Counted from the first letter of the stretch, positions 21,513-32,510 are shown. The stretch: DNA of 64,000 nucleotides from Jiangella sp. DSM 45060 (GCF_900105175.1 NZ_LT629771.1:5164501-5228500), one strand, 5' to 3'. Notes: generated by a model not told the origin, from the sequence alone. Program-made: numbers and translations.

Positions 21513-22490
21513 ATGAGTCGCGCTGCCCGCCTCACGGCCACCCTCGGTACCCTGCTCGCCCTCGGCGGGTGCGTCGCCGCGCTGCTCATCTGGTGGGTCG
21601 GCCGCGACGACAACCCGCTCATCCGCCGCAACGACTGCCGGGCCTCCGTCGACGGCCGCACCGTCGCGCTGTCGCCGGAACAGGCCCGGCACTCCGCCAC
21701 CATCGCCGCCGTGGCGCTCGAGCGCGGCCTGCCGGCGCGCGCCGTCACGATCGCCCTGGCCACGGCGTACCAGGAATCGGACATCTACAACATCGACTAC
21801 GGCGACCGCGACTCCCTCGGGCTGTTCCAGCAGCGGCCGTCGCAGGGCTGGGGCACGCCCGAGCAGGTGCAGGACCCCGTCTACGCCGCGGGCGCCTTCT
21901 ACGACGCGCTGGTCGACATCCCGAACTACCGCGAGCTCGAGGTCACCGTCGCCGCGCAGGAGGTACAGCGCAGCGCCTTCCCCGACGCCTACGCCGACCA
22001 CGAGGACGACGCGCGGGTGCTGGCGTCGGCGCTCACCGGCAACTCCCCCGCGGCGTTCTACTGCACGTTCCGGGCCGACGACGTCGCGGCCCAGGCCGAG
22101 GGCGACGACGGCCTCACCGACCGCGCCCGCGCCGTCCGCGACGAACTGGCCGGCACGTTCGACGACCTCGACATCGGCGGTTTCCAGCCCGGCGGCGTCG
22201 ACTCGGGCCATGTGGAGGGGTCGGCCCACTACGACGGCCGCGCGCTGGACGTCATGTTCGAGCCGTACGACGACCCCGACGTCAACCGCCGCGGCTGGGC
22301 GGTGGCCCAGTGGGCCGTCGCGAACGCTCAGGAACTGGGCATAGCGACCATCATCTACGACGACAGGATATGGTCGGCGCGCCGGTCCGACGAAGGATGG
22401 CGCGAGTACACTCACCCGTCCGGTGACACCACGAATGTCACCCTCCGCCACCTGGACCACGTCCACATCGACGTCGCCGAAGGGTCGTAG
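21513..22490 (+). CDS. Exported protein with lysozyme-like and M15-type zinc-site domains
   Basis: A 325-residue protein with a single N-terminal membrane segment (about 7-28, with a Cys at 20 that is not a clear lipobox). The first outer domain resembles a transglycosylase/lysozyme fold: AYQESDIYNIDYGDRDSLGL then FQQRP, with Glu near 88. The second contains GSAHYDGRALDVMFE (about 234-248) and a final HVHIDVA. Together these give the S-x-H-x-x-G-x-A-x-D and H-x-H pattern of D-Ala-D-Ala peptidase/hedgehog-type zinc sites. A cell-wall role is likely but unproven. Similar C-termini occur in ARB_07466-like proteins. Confidence 0.65.
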   Translation: MSRAARLTATLGTLLALGGCVAALLIWWVGRDDNPLIRRNDCRASVDGRTVALSPEQARHSATIAAVALERGLPARAVTIALATAYQESDIYNIDYGDRDSLGLFQQRPSQGWGTPEQVQDPVYAAGAFYDALVDIPNYRELEVTVAAQEVQRSAFPDAYADHEDDARVLASALTGNSPAAFYCTFRADDVAAQAEGDDGLTDRARAVRDELAGTFDDLDIGGFQPGGVDSGHVEGSAHYDGRALDVMFEPYDDPDVNRRGWAVAQWAVANAQELGIATIIYDDRIWSARRSDEGWREYTHPSGDTTNVTLRHLDHVHIDVAEGS

Positions 22491-22492
22491 AG

Positions 22493-24064
<1,572 letters not shown>

Positions 24065-24076
24065 GTTGGAGGGATC

Positions 24077-25615
24077 ATGAGCGACTCCACACCGCCGCCT
24101 CCGCCCCCGCCGCCGTCCGGCTCGTCGCGCACCGCCGTCTGGCAGGTCGCCACCGCGCTGGCGCTCGCCGTCGGGCTGGTGCTGGCCGGCGTCACGTACA
24201 TCGTCATGGACCGGCGGGTCGACGACGCCCGGGCCGAGCGCGACGCCGCCCGCGACGAGCTGGCCGCGGCGCAGGAGGAGTCGCCGTCCGGCCTCGAGGA
24301 CCTCCTCGGCGAGGGTGGCCTCGGCGACCTCCTCGGCGAGGGCGGGCTCGACGACCTGCTCGGCGGCGATCTCGGCGACCTCGGCATGGGCGACGTCGAC
24401 CCGATCCTGCTGCAGTGCCTCGGTTCCGGCGGCCTCGGCCTCGGCGGCTCGGACTCCATCCCCGACGCCGACGTCGAGACGCAGGTCGCGGCCATCGCGC
24501 AGCTGGTCGAAGAGGAGCGCGGGCTACCCGCCGGCGACGACGTCGACATCGAGTTCGTCAGCCTCGACGAGGTGCAGCGGCGCGCGGTCGAGCTGACGCA
24601 GGAGGAGCTCGACCCCGAGCGGGCCGCCGTCGACTCCCGGCTGCTGGCCGCGCTGGGCGCCGTCGAGCCGGGCACCGATCTCGCGCAGGCGCAGCTCGAC
24701 GCCCTCGACGCCGGGGTCGGCGGTTTCTACGACCCCGAGACGCAGCAGCTGGTCATCGGCTCGGAGGAGATGGACGGCCTGGGCGCGCTGATCACGGCGC
24801 ACGAGCTGGTGCACGCGCAGGCCGACGCCGCCATGGGGCTGCCCGACCAGGAGGCCATCGCGACGGAGTCCGGGTCCGACGCCGCTTACGCCGCGCTCAA
24901 CGCCATCGAGGGCGACGCGTCGCTGTACAGCCAGCAGTTCGTCGGGCAGCACCTGCCGCTCGACGAGCTGCTCGCGCTGCAGTCGGCGTCGGGACAGACG
25001 TCGGCCGATCTCGACGCGCTGCCGCACTTCATCGCCCGCCAGCTGGAGTTCCCGTACGTCGAGGGCCTGACGTTCACCTGCGACGTGTTCCTCGACGGCG
25101 GCTGGGAGGCGGTCGACGCCACGTACTCGACGCTGCCGGCGACCACCGCCCAGGTGCTGTTCCCGGACCAGTACCGCGCCGGCGAGGCCGCCGTCGACGT
25201 CCGCGACCCGGCCGGCCCGGGCGGCGACTGGCAGCAGCTGCGCATGGACACCTTCGGCGCCGCCGACCTGCTGTTCCTGCTCGAGGCGCCCGGCGACGAC
25301 GAGTCCGCCGCGCTGCCCGACCCGAAGGACCTGGTCGCGGCCTGGGCCGGCGGCGAGGTCACCGTCTGGGGCGACGGCGACGCCACCGCGCTCGCGCTGG
25401 TCCTCGCCGACCGCGGCGACGACGGCGGCACGCCGCTGTGCGACACCGTCATTGACTTCTACGCGGCGGCGTTCCCCGACGCGCAGGCCGCCGAGGAGGG
25501 CGGGCGCACCGTGTTCACCGGGACGGACCAGTCGGCGGTCGTGTCGTGCTCCGGCTCCGAGGTGGCGCTGGGCATCGGCCCGGACGCGGCGACCGCGGCC
25601 GCCGCCGTCAGCTGA
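24077..25615 (+). CDS. Membrane-anchored HExxH metalloprotease-like protein
   Basis: A 512-residue protein: Pro-rich cytoplasmic N-terminus, one membrane segment (WQVATALALAVGLVLAGVTY), a coiled coil (RRVDDARAERDAARDELAAA) and an acidic Gly/Leu repeat (LEDLLGEGGLGDLLGEGG then LDDLLGGDLGDLG). The large outer domain has ITAHELVHAQAD, with His 242, Glu 243 and His 246 as a zinc-protease motif. No family name is certain; DUF6782-like metallopeptidases are a possibility. GGAGGG precedes the ATG. It lies 12 nt after ggt, so the two probably form an operon. Confidence 0.65.
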   Translation: MSDSTPPPPPPPPSGSSRTAVWQVATALALAVGLVLAGVTYIVMDRRVDDARAERDAARDELAAAQEESPSGLEDLLGEGGLGDLLGEGGLDDLLGGDLGDLGMGDVDPILLQCLGSGGLGLGGSDSIPDADVETQVAAIAQLVEEERGLPAGDDVDIEFVSLDEVQRRAVELTQEELDPERAAVDSRLLAALGAVEPGTDLAQAQLDALDAGVGGFYDPETQQLVIGSEEMDGLGALITAHELVHAQADAAMGLPDQEAIATESGSDAAYAALNAIEGDASLYSQQFVGQHLPLDELLALQSASGQTSADLDALPHFIARQLEFPYVEGLTFTCDVFLDGGWEAVDATYSTLPATTAQVLFPDQYRAGEAAVDVRDPAGPGGDWQQLRMDTFGAADLLFLLEAPGDDESAALPDPKDLVAAWAGGEVTVWGDGDATALALVLADRGDDGGTPLCDTVIDFYAAAFPDAQAAEEGGRTVFTGTDQSAVVSCSGSEVALGIGPDAATAAAAVS

Positions 25616-25645
25616 CGCGGCTCCCAGCTGACGGCTCCCCGCCTC

Positions 25646-25664
25646 GGCCCGCCCCACCCGGGCC
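25646..25664. terminator. Weak convergent hairpin
   Basis: GGCCCG (25646-25651) and CGGGCC (25659-25664) form a 6-bp stem followed by TTT, in the 62-nt gap between the convergent protease-like gene and dapC. It is short and would be a modest bidirectional terminator. Confidence 0.35.
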
Positions 25665-25677
25665 TTTGCCGTCCTGG

Positions 25678-26772
25678 TCAGGACGCCAGCCGCTTGGCGG
25701 CGGCGTCGACCCGCTCGTCGGTCGCCGTCAGCGCGATGCGGACGTGCGAGCCGCCGGCCGGGCCGTAGAACGCGCCCGGAGCGGCCAGGATGCCGCGATC
25801 GGCCAGCCAGCCGACGGTGTCCCAGCACGGTTCGTCGCGGGTGGCCCACAGGTACAGGCCGGCGGTCGAGTGGTCGATGCGGAACCCGGCCTCGACCAGC
25901 GCCGAGCGCAGCACGTCGCGTCGCCGCGCGTAGCGTTCGCGCTGCTCGTCGACGTGGGCGTCGTCGTCGAGGGCGGCCACCATGGCGGCCTGCACCGGCG
26001 TCGGCACCATGAACCCGGCGTGCTTGCGCACCGCGAGCACCTGACGCACCAGGGCGGGGTCGCCGGCCATGAAGCCGGCGCGGTAGCCGGCCAGGTTGGA
26101 CCGCTTCGACAGCGAGTGCACGGCCAGCAGGCCGTCGAGCGAGCCGCCGTTGACGGCCGGGTCGAGGATCGAGACCGGCCGCTCCTCCCAGCCCAGCTCG
26201 AGGTAGCACTCGTCGGACGCGACGACGGCGCCGCGCTCGCGGGCCCAGTCGACCACCTTGGCGAGGTGCGCCGCCGGCAGCACCCGGCCGTGCGGGTTGG
26301 CCGGCGAGTTCACCCAGATCAGCGCGACCCGGCGCGGGCCGAGCGCGGTGACGGAGTCGCTGGCGACGGGGTCGGCCCCGGCCAGCCGGGCGCCGATGTC
26401 GTACGTCGGGTAGGCCAGCTCCGGTAACACGACGGTGTCGCCGGCGCCCAGCCCGAGCAGCGTCGGCAGCCACGCCACCAGCTCCTTCGAGCCGATGGCC
26501 GGGATGACGGCGCCGGGGTCGAGGCCCTGCGCGCCCGCCCGCCGGCCGAGCCAGCGCACCGCCGCCTCGCGCAACGCGGGCGTGCCCAGCGTCGTCGGGT
26601 ACCCAGGGGCGTCCGCCGCGGCGGCCAGCGCGCGGCGGACGACCTCGGGCGTGGGATCGACCGGAGTGCCGACCGAGAGGTCGACGATGCCGTCGGGGTG
26701 TGCGGCCGCCCGCTCGCCGTACGGGACCAGCGCGTCCCAGGGGAAGTCGGGCAGCTGGAGACGCTGCGGCAC
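25678..26772 (-). CDS. dapC: Succinyldiaminopimelate aminotransferase
   Basis: About 364 residues of a class I PLP aminotransferase of the actinobacterial DapC type. It opens VPQRLQLPDFPWDALVPYGE, followed by VDLSVGTPVDPTPEVVRRAL. IWVNSPANPHGRV is the Asn-Pro motif. VASDECYLELGWEE holds the PLP-contacting Asp. SLSKRSNLAGYRAGF contains the Schiff-base Lys and the downstream Arg. GTG at 26772 is the likely start, 6 nt after the ferredoxin stop. It converts N-succinyl-2-amino-6-ketopimelate to succinyl-diaminopimelate. The fdxA-dapC order is conserved across actinobacteria. Confidence 0.93.
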   Translation of the reverse strand: MPQRLQLPDFPWDALVPYGERAAAHPDGIVDLSVGTPVDPTPEVVRRALAAAADAPGYPTTLGTPALREAAVRWLGRRAGAQGLDPGAVIPAIGSKELVAWLPTLLGLGAGDTVVLPELAYPTYDIGARLAGADPVASDSVTALGPRRVALIWVNSPANPHGRVLPAAHLAKVVDWARERGAVVASDECYLELGWEERPVSILDPAVNGGSLDGLLAVHSLSKRSNLAGYRAGFMAGDPALVRQVLAVRKHAGFMVPTPVQAAMVAALDDDAHVDEQRERYARRRDVLRSALVEAGFRIDHSTAGLYLWATRDEPCWDTVGWLADRGILAAPGAFYGPAGGSHVRIALTATDERVDAAAKRLAS

Positions 26773-26777
26773 CGGGC

Positions 26778-27107
26778 TCAGGACTCCTCGTGCTCCTGCG
26801 GCGGCAGGGCGGCGATGAGCGCGTGGTCCTTGGGGATGGCGCCCAGCTTGGCCGCACCGCCCGGGGAGCCGAGGTCGTCGAAGAACTCGACGTTGGCGGT
26901 GTAGTAGCTCTTCCACTCGCCGGGGACGTCGTCCTCGTAGAAGATGGCCTCGACGGGGCAGACCGGTTCGCACGCACCGCAGTCGACGCACTCATCCGGG
27001 TGGATGTAGAGCATCCGCTCGCCCTCGTAGATGCAGTCGACCGGACACTCCTCGACGCAAGCGAGGTCCTTGAGGTCGACGCAAGGCTGCGCGATGACGT
27101 ACGTCAC
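26778..27107 (-). CDS. fdxA: Ferredoxin (FdxA/FdxC type)
   Basis: A 109-residue low-potential ferredoxin. The first cluster motif is CVEECPVDCIYEG and the second is CVDCGACEPVCPVEA, a 3Fe/4Fe or 2x4Fe arrangement typical of 7Fe ferredoxins (CxxxxCPxxC at the first site). It begins at a GTG preceded by GGAGGAC. The C-terminal extension (KLGAIPKDHALIAALPPQEH) is normal for actinobacterial FdxA. It transfers electrons to redox enzymes; its partner is not known. The 113-nt gap to the divergent acetyltransferase holds both promoters. Confidence 0.93.
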   Translation of the reverse strand: MTYVIAQPCVDLKDLACVEECPVDCIYEGERMLYIHPDECVDCGACEPVCPVEAIFYEDDVPGEWKSYYTANVEFFDDLGSPGGAAKLGAIPKDHALIAALPPQEHEES

Positions 27108-27220
27108 GGCGGTGTCCTCCCTATCGCAAGCCGCTTCGGTGCCCACCGGTGCGGCCGGTCTGTCGTTCTCAGCTCTAGTATCGCGGGTGCCCGGAATCCA
27201 TCGTGCACCAAGGTCAGCCT

Positions 27221-28201
27221 ATGAGACAGCCCAGTACGAATCAGAACACGTCCGACCTGGTCGGACGGCGTGTCGTGGTTCGGTACCGCCTGCACGGCGA
27301 CGAGTTCGGCGCCACTGACGTGCTCGGCGTGCTCGTATCGCGCACGGACGACGAGCTGCGCGTACGGCCGTCGCGCGGCGGCGACGTCGTCGCGGTGCCG
27401 GCGGCGGACGTCGTCGTCGTGAAGGAGATCCCGGAGCTGACGGTGACCCGCCGCGACGTCCGCGACCTCGAGGCGGCCGCGCTGCTCGGCTGGCGGGCGC
27501 TGGAGACGGAGTGGCAGGGCGGGTGGCTGCTGCGGGCGTCCGGCGGATTCACCGGGCGGGGCAACTCGTGCCTGCCGCTGGGCGACCCCGGGCGGCCGCT
27601 CGCCGACGCCGTCGCGCGGGTCGAGGACTGGTACCGGGCGCGCGGGCTGGTGCCGGCGTTCCAGGTGCCGGAATCGCTCGGCCGGGCGCTCGGGCCGGTG
27701 CTGGACGCGCGCGGCTGGCCGGCCCTGGAGGACCGCACGTTCGTCATGGTGGCGCCGGTGCCGGTGGTGCGCGGCTCGGAGCGCGCCGGGCTGCCGCCGG
27801 TCCGCGTCGACGACCGGCCCGACGACGCCTGGCTGGCCGGCTACCACTACCGGGGCGGCGAGCTGCCCGCGCACGCCGTCTCCGTGCTCGTCAACGCCGA
27901 CTCCGTGGGGTTCGCGTCGGTCGACGACGACGGCGCGCGGCTGGCGATCGCGCGCGGCGCGGTCAGCGACGCGCCGAGCGGGCGGCGCTGGCTCGGCGTC
28001 ACGGCGGTCGAGGTCGCGCCCGAGGCCCGGCGGCGCGGCCTGGGCGGGCACATCGTCGCCGGGCTGGCGGAGTGGGCCGGCCGGCTCGGCGCCACCGACG
28101 TGTACCTGCAGGTCGCCGAGCCCAACGCGCCGGCCCGCGCGACGTACCGCAAGGCCGGCTTCGCCGAGCACCACGCGTACCACTACCGCCGGCTGCGCTA
28201 G
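27221..28201 (+). CDS. GNAT acetyltransferase, CG3035-type N-acetylglutamate synthase candidate
   Basis: A 326-residue protein: an N-terminal SH3-like segment (GRRVVVRYRLHGDEFGATDV with VLVSRTDDELRVRP) fused to a large GNAT domain. The GNAT domain contains VTAVEVAPEARRRGLGGHIV and AEPNAPARATYRKAGFAEHH. This two-part layout beside fdxA and dapC is that of the actinobacterial family whose Corynebacterium member Cg3035 is known as a novel N-acetylglutamate synthase (recalled). The ATG at 27221 has AAGG upstream; the GTG at 27203 has none. Its stop codon abuts a terminal-inverted-repeat element. Confidence 0.7.
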   Translation: MRQPSTNQNTSDLVGRRVVVRYRLHGDEFGATDVLGVLVSRTDDELRVRPSRGGDVVAVPAADVVVVKEIPELTVTRRDVRDLEAAALLGWRALETEWQGGWLLRASGGFTGRGNSCLPLGDPGRPLADAVARVEDWYRARGLVPAFQVPESLGRALGPVLDARGWPALEDRTFVMVAPVPVVRGSERAGLPPVRVDDRPDDAWLAGYHYRGGELPAHAVSVLVNADSVGFASVDDDGARLAIARGAVSDAPSGRRWLGVTAVEVAPEARRRGLGGHIVAGLAEWAGRLGATDVYLQVAEPNAPARATYRKAGFAEHHAYHYRRLR

Positions 28202-28361
28202 GGGGTGTCTGACGGATATTGGTGGATGCGGGCGGCGGCCAGTCGTCGGTCCAGCAAGGCGTCGAAGTAGGTCGATGCGGAGCCATCGGCCGACGACGAC
28301 AACGCCGCTGGTCGGCGTCTGAGCGTCGATCCGCGCCGCCGAAGATCCGTCAGCCACCCCC
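28201..28361. mobile_element. MITE-like element or IS remnant with 21-bp terminal inverted repeats
   Basis: The ends GGGGGTGTCTGACGGAT... (28201-28221) and, inverted, GGGGGTGGCTGACGGAT... (28341-28361) match at 18 of 21 positions. They enclose about 120 bp that encode no recognisable product. The left end starts inside the stop codon of the acetyltransferase gene. Small size, paired ends and lack of coding suggest a miniature transposable element. A long-stem regulatory structure is the alternative. I did not find an obvious target-site duplication. Confidence 0.5.
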
Positions 28362-28384
28362 TGGCCGGCGGCAGTGGCCGCGCG

Positions 28385-31300
28385 TCAGTCCTCGCCGCCG
28401 CCCTCGCCGTCACCCTCACCGGGGTCCGGGCCGCAGATGACCCGGTGGTTCGGGTTGTAGGTCCACGGGTCGGCCTCGTCCTTGACGAGCGTGCCCTCGG
28501 GGTCCCAGACCTGGCGGTACGACGTGATGTCGAAGCCCTGGCTGCCGCCCTGCGCGGAGCAGTTGCCGGAGGTGTCGTAGATGGTCTGCGGCGACGTGTG
28601 GTTGGAGCGTCCGGAGACCGAGGTCTCGACCCGGAAGTACTCGGTGCTCCAGATCTTCACGTTCAGCGTGCCCTGGCTGCCGGACCGGCTGGGCGTGAAG
28701 CTCGTGTCGACGACGACGCCGTACGGGGTGTCGTTCTTGAACCGCATGTCCTTCGAGCCCCAGGCGACCGTGGCCTCCTGGCCGATCGGGTACCGGTCGA
28801 AATAGATCGAGTGCGGCCAGTGCTCGACGTCCTCCAGACCGGCCAGGAAGGCCGCGTGGAACGTCGTCGTCGCCACCTGGGAGACGCCGCCGCCGAGCGA
28901 CTCCTCGAGCCGGCCGCCGTTGATGATGGTGCCGGCGGTGAAGCCGTTGGCCTCGGTGCGCTCGCCGACGATGCCGTTGAGGCTGAACTCCTCGCCCGGC
29001 AGCAGCAGCGTGTTGTCGATGCGCTCGGCCGCGGTGCCGATGTTGACGTTGCGGTATTCGGCGTGCGGGAAGCGCGTCGTGAACTCCGCGACGACTTCGG
29101 TGACGCCCAACTCCTCGGCGGCGGCGGTGGTCAGCTCCGGGTCGACCTCGGACAGCTCGACCGCGGCCTGCCGCGCGTCGCCCTCGGCGGTCAGCACCGG
29201 CAGCAGCGCCGCGCTCAGCGTCTCGGGCGCGATGCCCATGCCCCGCTCGGCCGGGACGACGACCGGCTCGCCGCCGTCGATCGTGATGGTGGCGTCGCGG
29301 CCCTCCTGGCCCACCTCGGCCAGCTGGTCGCGGGCGACCTCCGTCAGCTTGGCGCCGTCGAGTGCGGGCTGCAGCGTGCCGGCGTCGTCGGGCGCCATGG
29401 TCAGCGCCTGCCCGACGAGCTCCGGCGGCAGCTCGACGCTCTCGTCCCCCGCGACGACCGTCACGGGCGCCGACATCGCCGGCTCAGCGAACTCGGTGAC
29501 CGCGCGCTGCACCTCGTCGGCGCTGACCGCGGGCGCGACCTCGTCGATGGCCAGCTCGACGTCGCCGATCGGCAGCGTCGACTCGTCGCCGAAGAACGCG
29601 CCCTCGAGCCGCTCGATGGTGGCGTCGAGGTTGACCGCGCGGCCCACCTGCGGGTCGCTGGTGACGACCTCGCCGCCGTCGAACGCGACCGCCCCGTTCA
29701 CCGGCTCGATGTCGGCCTGCGCCGCGATCTCCGTCAGCGCCGCCTCCAGCGTCGCGCGGTCGACGGCCGCGACCGGCGTGGTCTCGCCGCCGCCGAGCAG
29801 CGCCTGGAACAGCGAGACCGGGTTCGCGCTGCCGCCCGGCACCGCGTCGATCGTCGCCGGCACGTCGACCGTCAGGCCGGCCGCCGACGGGACGACCTCG
29901 AACGACGTCTCCTCCTCGCCGATGGTCAGGTGGAACGGCTGGTCGACGAGCTCGGGCAGCTGCGCGTTGAGCGCCTCCTCGGCCTCCTCCGGCGTCATGC
30001 CGCCGACCTCGATGCCCGCGACCGTCGCGCCACGGGCCAGCGAGTCGCCCGCCACCGCGTAGGCGATGCCGTAGCCGATGCCGAGCACCACGACCACGCC
30101 GGCCACGACCAGCGCGGCCAGCTTCACTCGGCTGCGGCCGCCGCCCTCGCCGTCGTCGCCGGTGGGGTCGCTGCTGTCGCCGCCGCCGTCGCCGCCGCGC
30201 TTGGAGTCGAGCAGCGCGGCCGCGGTGGCGGCCTGCCCGAAGGAGCGCTGCTGCTGGCGCCGCGACGACCGCCCGGCTTCGCCCGGCGCGGTCTCCTGGG
30301 TGACGGTGTCCTGGGTGACGGGGTCGGCTGTGGCTGCTGCGGCCGCGGCTGTCGTCGCCGCCGGGTCGACCGCGCTGAACTCCTGAGTCGGCTCCTCGGC
30401 CGGGCCGCGGCCCGAGGTGTAGATGCCGGCCGCACGGGTGCCGGGTTCCGGGCGCGGGCGGGCCGGCTGGGGCGCCTCAGAAGCCTCAGCGGCTTCGGGG
30501 GCCTCGTCCTGCTGCGCCGCCGGTGCGGCGTCGGGACTACTCGTGGCCTCGGCCGGCTCGTTGTGCGCGTCGGGGCCCGTCTGGGCGCCGGTCTGGTCGC
30601 CGCTCTGCTGGCCGGCCGCGGGGCTCGCCTGGGCGGCGACGGGCGTCGCCTCGGCGGCCGTCCCGTCGGCCGGTGTGCCGTCGTTGCCGGCGGCAGCGGC
30701 GGCACGGGCGGCCATCACGTCCTGGACGACGCGGGGCTCCTCGTAGCGCTGGCCGTTGCCCTCGGCGGCCTCGGCGGCCGTCGGCACGGGACCGGACAGG
30801 CGCGGGTCGACCGGGGGCCGGCCGCTGCGGTCGCGGTCCTTGACGTTCGAGCGGCCGGGCGCCGGACGCTGCGCCGCCGCCGTCTTCGGGGGCGTGCTGG
30901 CCGCCCGCTGCTGCTCCTCCGGGTCGGGGCGGGCGGTGGACTCGGACTGCTCGGCGGCGCGGGCGCGGGCCCGGGCGGCCTGGGCGCCGCTGAACGCCTG
31001 CGCCGTGGCGGCGAACCGCGCTTCGTCGGCGGCCGGAGGGGCCTGCATGGCGCCGGCGGCGCGGGCCTCCTTCTGGATCGGCGGCAGCATCGACGGCTGC
31101 GGCGACGCTGCGCCCAGCGGTGCCGAGGTCGGGCGCTGCCGGGTGGGCAGCCCCTGCTGCTCGGCGTCCTGTTCCCGGCGCGCGTCGTCGCCGCGGCTCA
31201 CGGCCGCTCCGCGCGACGCGGCCGCATCCGGTGCCGCCTGCCGCGACGGTGCCTGCTCCGGTCCCCGCGCCTCCTGAGACCCCCGTGCGTCGCGGGACGC

Positions 31301-32446
31301 CGGCTGCTCGTGCTGACGTGCGTTCTCGGCGCCCCGAGCCTCCCGCGACGGGTCGCCGTGCGGTGGGCGCGCGCCGGCGCCGGATCGAGCCGGGTCGGCA
31401 GCACGTGCCGCCGCGAGGTCAGACGGGCGTGGCGCACCGCGGTTGGCCGTACCCGCCAGGTCGGACGGACGGGCCGCACCGGTCCCCGCACCCGCCGCGT
31501 CGGCGGAACGTGGCGCACCCGAACCCGCACCGTTCGCCGGGCGTACCGCACCACGGTCCGCGGCGCCCGCCGCGTCGGCCGAACGTGCCGCACCCGAACC
31601 CGCACCAGCCGCCGGATGTGGCGCACCACGGTCCGCAGCACCCGCCGAGTCGGCCGGACGCGCCGCACCGGTCCCCGCACCCGCCGCGTCGGCCGAACGT
31701 GCCGCCGCCACGTCGGACGGGCGGGCGGTGGCGTTGCCCGACGGAGCCGAGTCGGGCCGGCGCGTGGGCCGGTCGTCGCCGGCGGGCCGGCCGTCGGTGG
31801 CCGACCGGTTGCGCGCATCGTCAGGTCGCCCGCCGTCGGTGGCCGGCTGGCTGTGGGCGTCGTCAGGTCGCCGGTCGTCGGGGGCGGGACGGTCGCCCTC
31901 TGGGGAGGGGTGGCCGTTGCCGGTGGGGCGGGAGGCGCTCGGCCGGGCATCGACGACCCGCGGGCTGCCGGTGGACCCAGTGGTCCCAGCGGACCCACTG
32001 GCCCCAGAAGCCCCCGAGGCCGGGCGAGCGCCCGGCTCGGCTTGGGCCGCCGCTTCGGCAGCGGCCTTGGCCTCCGCCGCCGCGCGCGCCTTGGCCGCCC
32101 GCTTCTCCGCGAGCACCGCCGCCGAGGCGGCGATGGTCGTGCGCAGAGCCGGCGCGCCGCCGGCGCCCGAAGCACCGCCGTCGCCCGCAACGTCAGCGCG
32201 CGAAGCGGCCGCAGCGCCGCCAGGACCCGAAGCGCCGGAGCGCCCGCCGTCCGCGGCCGGGCGGCCGGATGTGCCGTTCGTCTCAGCCGTGGGGTCCGCG
32301 GATGCGTTTCCGGCCGGCCCGGTAGGGTCTGCGGAAGACGTCGCCGCCGAGCCGTCGGCGGGCAGGCCGGCCTCAACGCCGGCGTCGTCGCCATGGTCGG
32401 TGGAACCGGCCGCGGCGCCGCCCCGGCCAGATGGGTTGTCGTTCAC
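28385..32446 (-). CDS. VanW-domain membrane protein with giant disordered N-terminus
   Basis: A 1353-residue protein. About residues 1-770 are Ala/Pro/Arg/Asp-rich and disordered, with imperfect repeats at about 250-345 (variants of ARSADAAGAGTGAARPADSA). One membrane helix lies at about 774-798 (VKLAALVVAGVVVVLGIGYG). Outside, paired repeats of the peptidoglycan-binding (PG_binding_4/YoaR) type cover about 800-1100. A VanW domain follows (about 1115-1270: NTLLLPGEEFSLNGIVGERT; NGGRLEESLGGGVSQVATTT; YFDRYPIGQEATVAWG). VanW proteins are cell-wall-associated with unclear biochemistry. The disordered part is far longer than in most relatives. GTG start. Confidence 0.85.
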   Translation of the reverse strand: MNDNPSGRGGAAAGSTDHGDDAGVEAGLPADGSAATSSADPTGPAGNASADPTAETNGTSGRPAADGGRSGASGPGGAAAASRADVAGDGGASGAGGAPALRTTIAASAAVLAEKRAAKARAAAEAKAAAEAAAQAEPGARPASGASGASGSAGTTGSTGSPRVVDARPSASRPTGNGHPSPEGDRPAPDDRRPDDAHSQPATDGGRPDDARNRSATDGRPAGDDRPTRRPDSAPSGNATARPSDVAAARSADAAGAGTGAARPADSAGAADRGAPHPAAGAGSGAARSADAAGAADRGAVRPANGAGSGAPRSADAAGAGTGAARPSDLAGTANRGAPRPSDLAAARAADPARSGAGARPPHGDPSREARGAENARQHEQPASRDARGSQEARGPEQAPSRQAAPDAAASRGAAVSRGDDARREQDAEQQGLPTRQRPTSAPLGAASPQPSMLPPIQKEARAAGAMQAPPAADEARFAATAQAFSGAQAARARARAAEQSESTARPDPEEQQRAASTPPKTAAAQRPAPGRSNVKDRDRSGRPPVDPRLSGPVPTAAEAAEGNGQRYEEPRVVQDVMAARAAAAAGNDGTPADGTAAEATPVAAQASPAAGQQSGDQTGAQTGPDAHNEPAEATSSPDAAPAAQQDEAPEAAEASEAPQPARPRPEPGTRAAGIYTSGRGPAEEPTQEFSAVDPAATTAAAAAATADPVTQDTVTQETAPGEAGRSSRRQQQRSFGQAATAAALLDSKRGGDGGGDSSDPTGDDGEGGGRSRVKLAALVVAGVVVVLGIGYGIAYAVAGDSLARGATVAGIEVGGMTPEEAEEALNAQLPELVDQPFHLTIGEEETSFEVVPSAAGLTVDVPATIDAVPGGSANPVSLFQALLGGGETTPVAAVDRATLEAALTEIAAQADIEPVNGAVAFDGGEVVTSDPQVGRAVNLDATIERLEGAFFGDESTLPIGDVELAIDEVAPAVSADEVQRAVTEFAEPAMSAPVTVVAGDESVELPPELVGQALTMAPDDAGTLQPALDGAKLTEVARDQLAEVGQEGRDATITIDGGEPVVVPAERGMGIAPETLSAALLPVLTAEGDARQAAVELSEVDPELTTAAAEELGVTEVVAEFTTRFPHAEYRNVNIGTAAERIDNTLLLPGEEFSLNGIVGERTEANGFTAGTIINGGRLEESLGGGVSQVATTTFHAAFLAGLEDVEHWPHSIYFDRYPIGQEATVAWGSKDMRFKNDTPYGVVVDTSFTPSRSGSQGTLNVKIWSTEYFRVETSVSGRSNHTSPQTIYDTSGNCSAQGGSQGFDITSYRQVWDPEGTLVKDEADPWTYNPNHRVICGPDPGEGDGEGGGED

Positions 32447-32510
32447 GCTAAGGCACCTATCGGTTTGTATATGCGCAATTCGTCAGTAGTCAGGGCTTGC
32501 CTCGCGCATC

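Noticed and set aside
28201..28361. Small minus-strand protein reading through the repeat element
   Set aside because: Its N-terminal half is shadow-like, no family is recognised, and its end coincides with the inverted repeat. An element remnant explains the segment better.
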